DNA of 64,000 nucleotides, from assembly GCF_013414195.1 (NCBI RefSeq), contig NZ_JAATTV010000007.1, positions 62,001 to 126,000 of the forward strand, in the 5' to 3' direction. Positions within the stretch are counted from its first letter, which is position 1, and each line of letters begins with the position of its first letter. Positions 44,735 to 53,600 of the stretch are shown one piece after another. This DNA is from Psychrobacter sp. BI730 (GTDB taxonomy: Bacteria > Pseudomonadota > Gammaproteobacteria > Pseudomonadales > Moraxellaceae). Position numbers and translations under genes: made by a program. The notes beneath the pieces were generated by a model, which had not been told where the DNA came from, ran no database searches, and saw only the letters and a program-made list of their open reading frames with translations.

Positions 44735-45856
44735 ATGTATCAATTAACAAGAATCAGTAAAGCATTGACAGTGGTTAGTCTCTCTAGCTTACTATTCATG
44801 GGGCAAAGCATTGCAGCAGAGACAACGGATAGTGTGAACGCAAATAATAGCGTCAAGGCTCCGGCAGAAGTCAGTCCAGTGACTAATGGCGTAAGTCAAA
44901 AATTAACAGGAGATAGTAAAGCTGCGACTTCATTGAATAAGCTACTGCCTACTATTAAATACACAACTGAGAACCTATCTGACAATGCAAAAAAGATAAA
45001 CAATGTCACTTGGACGGCGGATGCAGAGATCGATCGTAATATAGGAACAAAGCTGCAGGCTCTATTAAACTGGCATCATAACGGAGTAGGGCCTGTCGAT
45101 GGCTACTGGGGCAAAAATACTCGTAAAGCCATGCAGGCGTTTCAAAAAGCGAATGGTTTAGACGTAACTGATACGTTGAACGCTGAGACGTGGCAAGCAC
45201 TGACCAAGAATGAGAAGCTCACGACTCAACCAGTACTAGTCAGTTATCAGCTTACTGAAGCAGATGTGAATGTCAAAACCACAACCATACCTGCTGATTC
45301 TGTTGCCAAATCCAAGCTTGAGGGAATGTACTACGAAAGTCTTACTGAGGCGTTGGCAGAGAAGTTTCATATTAGTGAAAAATATTTAAAATCGCTTAAT
45401 CCTGATGCTAGTTTTACTGCGGGTGAAATCATTACGGTATACAACCCTGGTAATCCTAATACCAAGCCTGTGCATCGCGTCGTTGCTGATAAGGCCACTG
45501 AGACACTCTACGCTTATGATGAGAACAACAATTTGATCGCTAGCTATCCGACGACAGTGGGCAGTACAGCGACCCCATCACCAACAGGTACTCATACTGT
45601 CAAAGTAAAGGTGCACGAGCCCAACTATACTTATACGGCCAATGACGGTAGCAAGTCTATCATTCCACCAGGTCCTAACAATCCAGTAGGCTCAGTATGG
45701 ATTGGGCTTAGTAAACCAACTTATGGCATCCATGGATCACCAGATCCTGCTCGTATCAGTCGTCAAGCATCAGCAGGTTGTGTGCGTTTGACCAATTGGG
45801 ACGCGCTTAGTTTGCTCGGAGTCATAAAAAACGGCGCAACTGTTGAATTTAGTTAA
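44735..45856 (+). CDS. L,D-transpeptidase with peptidoglycan-binding domain
   Basis: A 373-residue periplasmic enzyme of the YkuD/L,D-transpeptidase class, which forms 3-3 cross-links or attaches proteins to peptidoglycan. The signal peptide is 1-29 (LLFMGQSIAAE). PG_binding_1 spans about 105-155 (LQALLNWHHNGVGPVDGYWG, AMQAFQKANGL). A LysM-like segment lies near 205-230. The catalytic YkuD domain runs from about 245 to the end (KPVHRVVADKATETLYAY ... HGSPDPARIS ... SAGCVRLTNWDAL, with the nucleophilic Cys and its HG..S..G motif). GGAG is upstream of the ATG. The last eight codons and the stop are repeated exactly downstream, but the protein itself is intact. Confidence 0.9.
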   Translation: MYQLTRISKALTVVSLSSLLFMGQSIAAETTDSVNANNSVKAPAEVSPVTNGVSQKLTGDSKAATSLNKLLPTIKYTTENLSDNAKKINNVTWTADAEIDRNIGTKLQALLNWHHNGVGPVDGYWGKNTRKAMQAFQKANGLDVTDTLNAETWQALTKNEKLTTQPVLVSYQLTEADVNVKTTTIPADSVAKSKLEGMYYESLTEALAEKFHISEKYLKSLNPDASFTAGEIITVYNPGNPNTKPVHRVVADKATETLYAYDENNNLIASYPTTVGSTATPSPTGTHTVKVKVHEPNYTYTANDGSKSIIPPGPNNPVGSVWIGLSKPTYGIHGSPDPARISRQASAGCVRLTNWDALSLLGVIKNGATVEFS

Positions 45857-45881
45857 CGGCGCAACTGTTGAATTTAGTTAA
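45832..45881 (+). repeat. 25-bp perfect tandem duplication at a gene 3' end
   Basis: Positions 45832-45856 (last codons and TAA of the transpeptidase gene) are repeated exactly at 45857-45881. The coding frame ends in the first copy, so the second is a silent 3' tail. Confidence 0.95.
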
Positions 45882-45913
45882 ATGCGATAGTACTAAGTCA
45901 TAAAAAATAGACG

Positions 45914-45946
45914 AAAAAATACCGCTAAAATCTAGCGGTATTTTTT
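45914..45946 (+). terminator. Terminator of the L,D-transpeptidase gene
   Basis: Stem AAAAAATACCGCTA/TAGCGGTATTTTTT with a 5-nt loop. Confidence 0.92.
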
Positions 45947-46141
45947 ATGGTAAGTAGAAACAGTCAATACTAAATAACTAAAATATTGATAGGCAATAAT
46001 GAGCAGATTAGCATTTTCATTATTATTATCAGTTTCACTACCCAAGCGTCATATCAGCTATCAGCGATAACGTAGCTATTCGGCTATTAGCTGTATCTTA
46101 CCAATGCTAATACTTTCATAACCATATTGGTCAGTCAGTAT

Positions 46142-46363
46142 TTAGTTTTTACCACGGTAGGTAATACGGCCTTTAGATAGGTCATAAGGCGTCATTTCAA
46201 CTTTAACCTTATCACCTGTCAAGATACGAATATAATGCTTACGCATCTTACCAGAGATATGCGCGATGATTTCGTGCCCGTTTTCTAAACGAACTTTGAA
46301 CAAAGTATTAGGAAGGGTATCAATGACTTCGCCTTCAAATTCAATAATATCGTCTTTTGCCAT
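46142..46363 (-). CDS. infA: Translation initiation factor IF-1
   Basis: A 73-residue S1/OB-fold protein that binds the ribosomal A site during initiation. The sequence [20 protein letters not shown] and the end [13 protein letters not shown] are close to the family norm (E. coli 72). The ATG at 46363 gives the standard N-terminus; a start four codons earlier is unlikely. No clear ribosome site. Here it stands alone between the transpeptidase and truA, whereas in many gammaproteobacteria it is next to aat or clpA. Confidence 0.95.
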   Translation of the reverse strand: MAKDDIIEFEGEVIDTLPNTLFKVRLENGHEIIAHISGKMRKHYIRILTGDKVKVEMTPYDLSKGRITYRGKN

Positions 46364-46484
46364 AATTTGTATCAATCAATTAAAAAATAAGCCCATATTA
46401 TACGTAAGTTAGTGGATTAAAGCAATACGAACCTGCTTTTGACTTGACAGCATGTAAGTGATATGTATGCCAAATGATATTGAT

Positions 46485-47318
46485 TTAGTTAGGTAGATTT
46501 AACCAGACAGGTGTTAGTGGCGCATTTGGCAATAAGCTTTGAAAGCGTTCAGGATAATAGGCATTGATAAAATACAATCCATCACCTGAAGCGGTGGGCG
46601 GTGCAATCGTTCGATCTTTTTTATGTAGAATATTTAAGAAATCTGCTGGCTCTAGCTCATGTCTACCAATGGCATACAATGTACCCATCAAATTGCGAAC
46701 CATATGATGTAAAAACCCATCTGCTTGTATATCAAAAACGATAAATTGACCATGAGCAAAAAGGTTTGCATGGCTAATCGTACGCACTGGTTGATTGGAT
46801 TGACAAGCAGCAGCACGGTAACTGCTAAAATCGTGTGTACCGACGATATCAGCTGCTGCTTGCTGCATGGCTTTCAAATCAAGCGGCTCATAGATATGAG
46901 TTACTTGATGATTTAGTATGGCAGGGCGCTGTGCTTGGTTGAGCGTAATATAACGATAGCGACGAGCAATAGCACCAAAACGCGCATGAAAGTCAACTGG
47001 CATGGGTTGTATCCAGCGTAAAGCAATATCATCAGGGAGTAGGCTGTTCACACCGCGTAACCAGTTATGAGTAGGGCGATACGCATGAGTTGTAAAATGG
47101 GCAATCATATTACTCGCATGGACGCTGGCATCAGTACGCCCAGCTGCGATGACTTCTACAGGCTCGTTAGCCACTTTGCCGATAGCTGTCTCTAAGGCTT
47201 CTTGTACACCTAAAACCTCTCGTTGCCGTTGCCAGCCATGATAATGAGTTCCTAAGAACTCAATAGCAATCGCTAAAGTGTAGGTTGGTTCAGTTTCGAT
47301 AATTTCAGTCTCAGACAT
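46485..47318 (-). CDS. truA: tRNA pseudouridine(38-40) synthase TruA
   Basis: A 277-residue enzyme that makes pseudouridine at positions 38-40 of tRNA anticodon stems. The catalytic Asp is in AGRTDASVHASN (about residue 63), where Ser replaces the usual Gly after Ala. Other family segments are YHGWQRQ, ARFGAIARRYRYITLN and GFLHHMVRNLMGTL. I start at the ATG 47318, which gives a family-like length and avoids overlap with the asparaginase gene. A start 81 nt upstream would overlap it by 38 nt. The gene order fimV-asparaginase-truA recalls the fimV-truA linkage of Pseudomonas and Acinetobacter. Confidence 0.93.
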   Translation of the reverse strand: MSETEIIETEPTYTLAIAIEFLGTHYHGWQRQREVLGVQEALETAIGKVANEPVEVIAAGRTDASVHASNMIAHFTTHAYRPTHNWLRGVNSLLPDDIALRWIQPMPVDFHARFGAIARRYRYITLNQAQRPAILNHQVTHIYEPLDLKAMQQAAADIVGTHDFSSYRAAACQSNQPVRTISHANLFAHGQFIVFDIQADGFLHHMVRNLMGTLYAIGRHELEPADFLNILHKKDRTIAPPTASGDGLYFINAYYPERFQSLLPNAPLTPVWLNLPN

Positions 47319-47361
47319 TAGGGTTTCTAAACTTATAAAATTGGAATTAATCAAAAGTCGC

Positions 47362-48462
47362 TTATCGCTTTTTGATGCTAGTGCCAGTTTGGTTGACATT
47401 ATTCAACCAACGCTGTCTGCGTCTGGCAGGACTGTCATAGCGAAGTAGCAACCATAGTAATCGGGCATAAATAGCAGATATGGTCAAACGTCCACCAGCA
47501 ATGACATGATGCTCGTACTGCCAACTGCCTGCCGCATAGCTATCGCTGACGCCGCCAAACGGACATTGACTGGCTGATATCACCATATGTCCACGTTCAT
47601 GAGCAAGGGACAGTGTCTCTGCTAATGCAGCTGAATAAGGGATGTTACCGGCGCCAAACCCTAATAGAATGATGCCACATGGTGGCTGCGACAATAAAGC
47701 TTGTAGCTGGTTGTTTATCATCGAAACATCGTTAGGTAGGCAATATAGCGCATGAACACTTGCGTTTTCAGCACGTGTTTTAATACTGGACAGCAAGTCT
47801 TGTTGGTCATCGAGCCAATGTTGCCTACGCGTGTCAGGTAGATTTTTTATATAGCTATTGGCTGGATAAGCGGCGCGAGAATGACCAGTAAATGCCATCA
47901 GATCATGGCTGTGAATTTTCTGTACTGTTTGAGCAGGCCATGATTCGCCGCCAAAACTAATCTTCACACCTGATTCACCAGCAGCGGCTAGTTTTAATGA
48001 GTCGTTGAGATTGCCCCAAGCATCGCTATGTTCGTCGATGTTATAGGAATGCAATATCTCACTGTCTAATAATGGGCGCATACTTGCGGTCAGAACAATA
48101 CAAATATCACTACCTGCAAAAGCTTCTGCTAAAAATGCGCCTAAGTAACTCAACGTATCCGTGCCAGTGATGAGCACAAAGCGTCTATCACCTTTGGCAT
48201 AAGCATTCAGGAGTAGTTGATAGAAATGGGTAAAGTCGCTAGGAGTAAGTTGGCTGCTGTCTTTGATCAGGGTGTTTTCTAACCATGAGACTGTCGGTAA
48301 GTTATTCGTACTGTCTTGTGCAGACAAAAGCTTTTGTAGAGTAGGCAAAAACACTTCTGCTGATAATGGCGCTAAAGGTCTGCCATAGCTACCAAAGGTA
48401 CCACCAGCATAAATCAGTTGAATAGGATCGGATAGATTTTTGAGCATAACAGAAGATGGCAT
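47362..48462 (-). CDS. Asparaginase family protein
   Basis: An L-asparaginase-type amidohydrolase, 366 residues from ATG 48462. Both threonine motifs of the family are present: IYAGGTFGSYG near the N-terminus (variant of TGGT) and VLITGTDTLSYLGAFLAE. A C-terminal helical region includes LGFGAGNIPYSAAL. No signal peptide from this start, so a cytoplasmic type I-like enzyme is likely. An open frame extends 102 nt further upstream, but those residues look non-homologous and neither start has a clear ribosome site. It lies 43 nt before truA and may be co-transcribed. Activity on Asn versus other amides is untested. Confidence 0.82.
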   Translation of the reverse strand: MPSSVMLKNLSDPIQLIYAGGTFGSYGRPLAPLSAEVFLPTLQKLLSAQDSTNNLPTVSWLENTLIKDSSQLTPSDFTHFYQLLLNAYAKGDRRFVLITGTDTLSYLGAFLAEAFAGSDICIVLTASMRPLLDSEILHSYNIDEHSDAWGNLNDSLKLAAAGESGVKISFGGESWPAQTVQKIHSHDLMAFTGHSRAAYPANSYIKNLPDTRRQHWLDDQQDLLSSIKTRAENASVHALYCLPNDVSMINNQLQALLSQPPCGIILLGFGAGNIPYSAALAETLSLAHERGHMVISASQCPFGGVSDSYAAGSWQYEHHVIAGGRLTISAIYARLLWLLLRYDSPARRRQRWLNNVNQTGTSIKKR

Positions 48463-48625
48463 AGTATCAACACAGTAAACAAGTATGGAAGAAAAGAGGT
48501 GCTGGAGAATTGAGCAACGATGGCTAAAGGGTTCAATAATAGATAGTATTAGAGTTAAATGCAAAAAAAATCAGCAAGCATCCCGTGATTAGGAAGTACT
48601 TGCTGATAAGAGACTAGACGATTAA

Positions 48626-50302
48626 CTACGCAGTACGTTCAAGTAGTAACTGTGCTTGCTGTTTCTGTTCACTATTACCTTGAGCTATCACCTCATTGAG
48701 TAGACGCTTTGCACTGTCATATTCACCCAGTTGCAGATATTGATCTGCCAAGTCTAACGTCACTTGATTACTGTCTAGTGACTTTACGAAATCAAAATCT
48801 GCTGCGAACCGTGATGAGAAATCTTCTGCTGACTCAGTCTCTTGAGGCGTAATAGGAGTGTCACTCTCAACTGGTGCAGCTGTAGAGACTGGGGTAGTGG
48901 TCGACGGAGTGTCAAATAGAGAATCAGCATCGTCAATATTAAAATCATCGTCTATCAGTGTATTGTCGTCAAATCTCAATGGTGCAGCAGGTGCGATATT
49001 CGATTCTTCAACAACGCTAACATCATTAACCTCGATATCATCATTGAGTAATGGTTCCTCAAGATTAATATTTGCAAAGTTGTCTTCTTCAAGGGTCATA
49101 CTCTCAGAAGTATTGTTTCCACAATCAGTATTTTCCAGAATGAAATTGTCAAAATCACTGTCGTTTTCAGTCGTAGATAGGTCGTCATTGGAGACAGTAC
49201 TGATATCATCTGATGCATCTAGACTGCCCAAAGATAAAGCAAAGTCATCTTCACCGTTTTGGATAGTATCAATAGAGTGTTGTTCTGAATTGTTGGATAC
49301 GTCATTAGGGACGATATTGTCTTTGTCTGTATCGGCTGCTAAATCATCGAAATCTAAGATAAAATCTTCTTCTAGTGCGGCTTTCTCATTGTCATCATAT
49401 GAGAGGTTAGTGTCTATAGATGATTCATTCGAAGTATCATTAAATGAATCAAAGTCAAACTCAAAGTCACTAAGATCGTTATCTTCGTTATTACTAATAT
49501 TATCGTTAGCGGAGCTCTCTAAAACGTCATTATTTACATTGTCCAATGGTGTGACAGGCATTTCACTTGTCGTATTAGGCGCATCGAAATCATTCTCTAG
49601 ATCGCTGAGAGTCAGATCAAAGCTATCATTCGGATTTTCGGTAATAGAACTAACATTGTCGACTTTATCTGATAACTCTAAGCTGTCGATAGAATCATTT
49701 ATTGCAGTCTCATTTAGTGCAGTATCGTTATTACTTTCTTCAATTGGCTGATGAGCTACTGCATTAGTACTATCATTCTGACTAATAGGTAAATCGAAGT
49801 CGATAGCGCCAAAATCGTCTTTGGTATTGTCTGTGGCTAGCGTTTGCACAGCGGCAGGTTCTAATTCCTCAAAAGATAGATTTCTTATCTCATCTGCTTG
49901 AGCGATAGTCTGACTATCATTATGAGATCTTATAGACTCATAAATACTATTAAAATCTTCTGGCTGGTTTATCGTCGCGTATATGCTAAGTAGTTTAAGA
50001 GACAATGCACTGTTATGAGGTTTTTCACTTAAACCACGTTTAATGGTTTCGATCGCCTTGTCATAGCGCTGCTGATCCATAAAACGCTGAGCAATAGTGA
50101 TATGGTCAAATTTATGGTTATTGCTGACATTAGTGTGGGTAGGAGTACCATAATCTACTTTTGGTGATGGAGTAGGCGTATCTTTTCTTGCATTAATAGG
50201 CGAAGGTGATGACGATTTCTGCGCCTTATTTTTGCGCAAGAATAAAGCAGCCACTAACAGAATAAGCGCCAATCCGGCGATGATATATAGCATACTGTCC
50301 AT
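48626..50302 (-). CDS. FimV C-terminal part: membrane-anchored acidic TPR protein
   Basis: A 558-residue protein corresponding to the cytoplasmic half of FimV. One N-terminal helix (MLYIIAGLALILLVAALFL) is followed by a basic stretch, a TPR-like repeat (about 65-120, IAQRFMDQQRYDKAIETIKR), then a very long acidic Asp/Asn/Ser-rich region (about 130-500, for example DFEFDFDSFNDTSNESS), and the FimV C-terminal TPR (VTLDLADQYLQLGEYDSAKR). In Pseudomonas FimV these parts are one polypeptide with the LysM half, and FimV organises polar type IV pili and twitching. ATG 50302 has AGGA 8 nt upstream. It follows the LysM-half gene after 51 nt, on the same strand. Confidence 0.85.
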   Translation of the reverse strand: MDSMLYIIAGLALILLVAALFLRKNKAQKSSSPSPINARKDTPTPSPKVDYGTPTHTNVSNNHKFDHITIAQRFMDQQRYDKAIETIKRGLSEKPHNSALSLKLLSIYATINQPEDFNSIYESIRSHNDSQTIAQADEIRNLSFEELEPAAVQTLATDNTKDDFGAIDFDLPISQNDSTNAVAHQPIEESNNDTALNETAINDSIDSLELSDKVDNVSSITENPNDSFDLTLSDLENDFDAPNTTSEMPVTPLDNVNNDVLESSANDNISNNEDNDLSDFEFDFDSFNDTSNESSIDTNLSYDDNEKAALEEDFILDFDDLAADTDKDNIVPNDVSNNSEQHSIDTIQNGEDDFALSLGSLDASDDISTVSNDDLSTTENDSDFDNFILENTDCGNNTSESMTLEEDNFANINLEEPLLNDDIEVNDVSVVEESNIAPAAPLRFDDNTLIDDDFNIDDADSLFDTPSTTTPVSTAAPVESDTPITPQETESAEDFSSRFAADFDFVKSLDSNQVTLDLADQYLQLGEYDSAKRLLNEVIAQGNSEQKQQAQLLLERTA

Positions 50303-50353
50303 AGTTATTCCTACGCCTGTGATCACAATCTAATGTATGAATCAGTTAGGCAA

Positions 50354-52117
50354 TTATTGATTGCGTAATTTTTCGAGACGAGCCTGCAGCTCAGCCAATT
50401 TTTGGTTTTGTAATTGAATTCTTTTAGTATAGCTACTAAGAGTGCTACTGGTACTTGATAGACGCTGAGCCTGTGATGCTGCCTGCTGCCGCGATGCTTT
50501 AAGTGTCTCTAATATATCTGTACTCAAACCATTCCCTGTGTTTGATGCCGCTTTCGCTTGAGTGCCATCTGCATTGCCATCTCGCCCAGGGGCAAGCACA
50601 GAAAATTGTGCTTTTGATAAGGTCTGTGTTTTAGTTGTCGTGGCTTTTTCAGGGCGTTTGGCCGCTTGCGTATTTATAGAAGGTTTTTTAAAAGGTCTTT
50701 GAGCTGTTTTTTGCATCGCCGCTGTATTTGCTCTGCGAATATATTGTCTTTGTGCATCGATAGCTGCTTCTAAGTTTCTTTGCGATGGTATGACATCATA
50801 ACTGGGCAAAATAAGCTTAGCATCTGCTTTTAATTGATCGGCGTCTTTATTGATAAAGGCATCAGGGTTTTGAGACTGAATTTGCTTCATCACGATGGAA
50901 GTATCTAGATTGTTTTCTTGCGCGATCTGCTGAGCAATAATCCATAGGCTATCGTTACGTTGTACTTGGTATTGATTAACTGTCGAACTATCTGTTGCTC
51001 TATCATTTGAAGGTATATTATTAATAGCGCTATTAGGGGTTTTCGACGTTGCATTGCCAATAGAAGCTGCCACGACGCTAGTAGCATTTTTCTCAGTATT
51101 GCTTGCGATGATACTAGGAGTCAGAGTCGATAAGGGTGATGCGTCAGCGTCTGTTTTTTTACGACTCGGCTGTATCTGCCGTGTGACTTGAATATTTAGA
51201 GTATCGAGGGGTTTATCAATCAATACTTTATTTAAGATTGGAGTGCTTTTTATACTTGCCTTATCGCGATCGCTATCGTTGTCAATCGCTTTCGTAGGTT
51301 CAGTGCTGTTACTCGCACTCAAAGCACTGCTATCTAAACGGTTCGATGAACTAAGGCCGTTATCAATATTCTTTGCATTACTGATAGTGTTTTTTATATC
51401 AGAATCACTATTTAAGAGCCCATTATCAAGACGACTAGGCGCGTAAGTAAGGTTGCTAGTCTGCGAAGTAGCTGTCACTGTCGGAGCTTGTATGTTAGAC
51501 ACTGATCTAGAAATAGAGAAATCAACTGCTGCTATGTTTACTAGAGCTGGTTTATTTGCAGCAGCGTTAGATACCGGTATTAGTAGCGGCGGTGCACCTT
51601 TTCTTACGGTTAACGGTTTTGCAGCGCTTGCAGAAACACTTGGTAAATTAAGTTTCTGAGTGCCTTTGACACTATTCTTGGAAGCATTATTAATCGGTAG
51701 ACTATCGTTTAACGGCATTAATAATGTTTTCGGTACGACATTTTGCTGCCCATTATCATTGATAGATAAAACTAAATCAGCGAAAGGCTTGGATACGGGC
51801 TGTGATGTGCTGATTAATACCTGACCACTGGTCGCTGAAGTTGCTTGAAAGCGCACCTGCATTGAATCGGTCGGCGTCAATCCCATCTGTTGATAGATAA
51901 CTGGATTGGCCAAGCTCGCTGAAAAGTCAGCCGCTCGTATGTCGGTGACCACGATACTTGCGCTCAACGGTTCATGCTGAGCTGAGCTAACCACGGTCTT
52001 ACCGATAGTTGCCGCTTGTACGCTTGGAATAATAGCGGCCAAACCTACAGAATAAAGTAATGCCATCGATACCGCGCGATGTACAGGAGTCAAGCGACGA
52101 GATAAATGACAAGACAT
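50354..52117 (-). CDS. FimV N-terminal part: periplasmic LysM protein
   Basis: A 587-residue secreted protein matching the periplasmic half of FimV. The signal peptide is 1-35 (ending SVQA). The FimV N-terminal domain is about 36-135 (GKTVVSSAQHEPLSASIVV, VYQQMGLTP-like IYQQMGLTPTDSMQVRF). A long Ser/Asn/Thr-rich spacer follows, then LysM at 383-438 (YQVQRNDSLWIIAQQIAQEN) for peptidoglycan binding, and a C-terminal coiled coil (LQNQKLAELQARLEKLRNQ). It ends without the transmembrane helix that would join it to the cytoplasmic half. AAGGA is upstream of the ATG. The two halves would have to interact as separate proteins. Confidence 0.87.
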   Translation of the reverse strand: MSCHLSRRLTPVHRAVSMALLYSVGLAAIIPSVQAATIGKTVVSSAQHEPLSASIVVTDIRAADFSASLANPVIYQQMGLTPTDSMQVRFQATSATSGQVLISTSQPVSKPFADLVLSINDNGQQNVVPKTLLMPLNDSLPINNASKNSVKGTQKLNLPSVSASAAKPLTVRKGAPPLLIPVSNAAANKPALVNIAAVDFSISRSVSNIQAPTVTATSQTSNLTYAPSRLDNGLLNSDSDIKNTISNAKNIDNGLSSSNRLDSSALSASNSTEPTKAIDNDSDRDKASIKSTPILNKVLIDKPLDTLNIQVTRQIQPSRKKTDADASPLSTLTPSIIASNTEKNATSVVAASIGNATSKTPNSAINNIPSNDRATDSSTVNQYQVQRNDSLWIIAQQIAQENNLDTSIVMKQIQSQNPDAFINKDADQLKADAKLILPSYDVIPSQRNLEAAIDAQRQYIRRANTAAMQKTAQRPFKKPSINTQAAKRPEKATTTKTQTLSKAQFSVLAPGRDGNADGTQAKAASNTGNGLSTDILETLKASRQQAASQAQRLSSTSSTLSSYTKRIQLQNQKLAELQARLEKLRNQ

Positions 52118-52227
52118 GAGCAGTCCTTTACAAAATAAGTTATCTTTGCTGTTATAACAAAGTACGGTTTAGTTTACCAGTTTATTTCACAACTGTTGCG
52201 TCCAATGCATAAATGTTTATTTAATGT

Positions 52228-53430
52228 TCAGCTTATTTTCTTGTCAAGTAACATAGCATCACCATAACTAAAGAATCGATATTCTTTTTTAATAGCATGT
52301 TGATAGGCATGTTCAATCGATGCTTTGCCAGAAAAAGCTGATACCAACATTAGCAACGTCGATTTGGGTAAATGAAAGTTTGTTAACAGTCGATCAATGA
52401 CACCAAATTTAAATCCTGGATAAATAAAGATGTCCGTGTCGCCTGACCAGCTAGAGAGTGCTTGCCCATTGATAGCCGTTTTTTGATACGCCGTTTCAAG
52501 GACGCGAGTCACCGTGGTACCAATAGCAATAACCTTATTGCCATTTGCATGCGTTTGATTAATCAGCTCAGCAGTTACTTGTGGCAGATGTGCATACTCA
52601 CTGTGCATAGTATGATTGAGTAGATTGTCTGTTTTAACTGGTGCAAAGGTACCAGCGCCAACATGCAATGTCACAAAAGCAGTATTGATACCTTTTTCTG
52701 CCAATTTATTAAGCACCAAGTCATCGAAGTGCAAACTTGCTGTCGGTGCAGCGACGCTTGCAAGCTTAGCGGGATCATGAAACACCGTTTGATAACGAGT
52801 ATTATCAGTGTCATCGGCCTGACGTTCAAAGTAAGGCGGGATAGGTAACTCACCGTAGAGTTCTAAATCAGGCAATATTGGCGCATCAAAGGCTAAAATA
52901 AACAAGTTGTCCTGGCGACCAATCATCGCGCCACTCATATGACCATCAGCCAGTTGAAAACGTTGACCAAGTTTCAGTGCTTTACTGGCTTTAACATGGC
53001 AAAGGGCAATATATTCTTGATTGACTAACTCATTATCTGAATCTTCTAAATGCAGTGTTGCTACATCTAAGTCTGAGACAGTAACCAATCGCTCAATCAA
53101 AACCTCAAGTTTACCGCCAGTGTCTTTTTGACCAAATAGGCGTGCCTTCATTACCTTTGTATCATTAAAGACAATCAGGTCTCCAGCGTCTAACAATTCA
53201 GGCAATTCAGAAAACAAACAATCTTCTACAGGCGTAGCATTTGTGTCAGTGTGAGCAGGCAAGTACAAAAGTTTTGAAGCAGAACGCTGCGCTAATGGAT
53301 ATCGCGCAATCAAACGATCTGGTAGGTCATAGTCGTAATCTTCCACGCTTAGATAATCTAAGACGTCACTATTGTTATTGGTATCAAGCGGGGCATTAGA
53401 ATCGGAAGATGCAGTGTGAGCGTTGGTCAT
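52228..53430 (-). CDS. queA: S-adenosylmethionine:tRNA ribosyltransferase-isomerase
   Basis: A 400-residue QueA, which transfers and isomerises the ribosyl group of SAM onto 7-aminomethyl-7-deazaguanine in tRNA, the penultimate step to queuosine. Core motifs are YDLPDRLIARYPLAQRSASKLLYL, VFNDTKVMKARLFG, ELPIPPYFERQ, SVAAPTASLHFD and the C-terminal TNFHLPKSTLLMLVSAF. It is longer than E. coli QueA (356) because of a roughly 30-residue Asn/Ser/Asp-rich N-terminus before the conserved core. The true start could be internal, but no better start codon with a ribosome site is apparent. Monocistronic between dinB and the fimV locus. Confidence 0.95.
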   Translation of the reverse strand: MTNAHTASSDSNAPLDTNNNSDVLDYLSVEDYDYDLPDRLIARYPLAQRSASKLLYLPAHTDTNATPVEDCLFSELPELLDAGDLIVFNDTKVMKARLFGQKDTGGKLEVLIERLVTVSDLDVATLHLEDSDNELVNQEYIALCHVKASKALKLGQRFQLADGHMSGAMIGRQDNLFILAFDAPILPDLELYGELPIPPYFERQADDTDNTRYQTVFHDPAKLASVAAPTASLHFDDLVLNKLAEKGINTAFVTLHVGAGTFAPVKTDNLLNHTMHSEYAHLPQVTAELINQTHANGNKVIAIGTTVTRVLETAYQKTAINGQALSSWSGDTDIFIYPGFKFGVIDRLLTNFHLPKSTLLMLVSAFSGKASIEHAYQHAIKKEYRFFSYGDAMLLDKKIS

Positions 53431-53600
53431 AATCAGTCTTTAAATGGATAGAAATTTTGGCATAATTGTAGCAGAAATACTGCTATAAAAGGTTGCTTTA
53501 CTAAGTAGCCAAAGTGCACAAAATATATTTGAATTACTTAAATAGCCTAAGCAAAAATATTTAACTGTCCTAATGTTTATCACGTTAGCTTTCACTTATT

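Noticed and set aside
48858..49751. A 297-codon rightward open frame
   Set aside because: It is antisense to the acidic FimV half. Asp/Asn/Ser codons read backwards give few stops and a Ser-rich product; there is no ribosome site.
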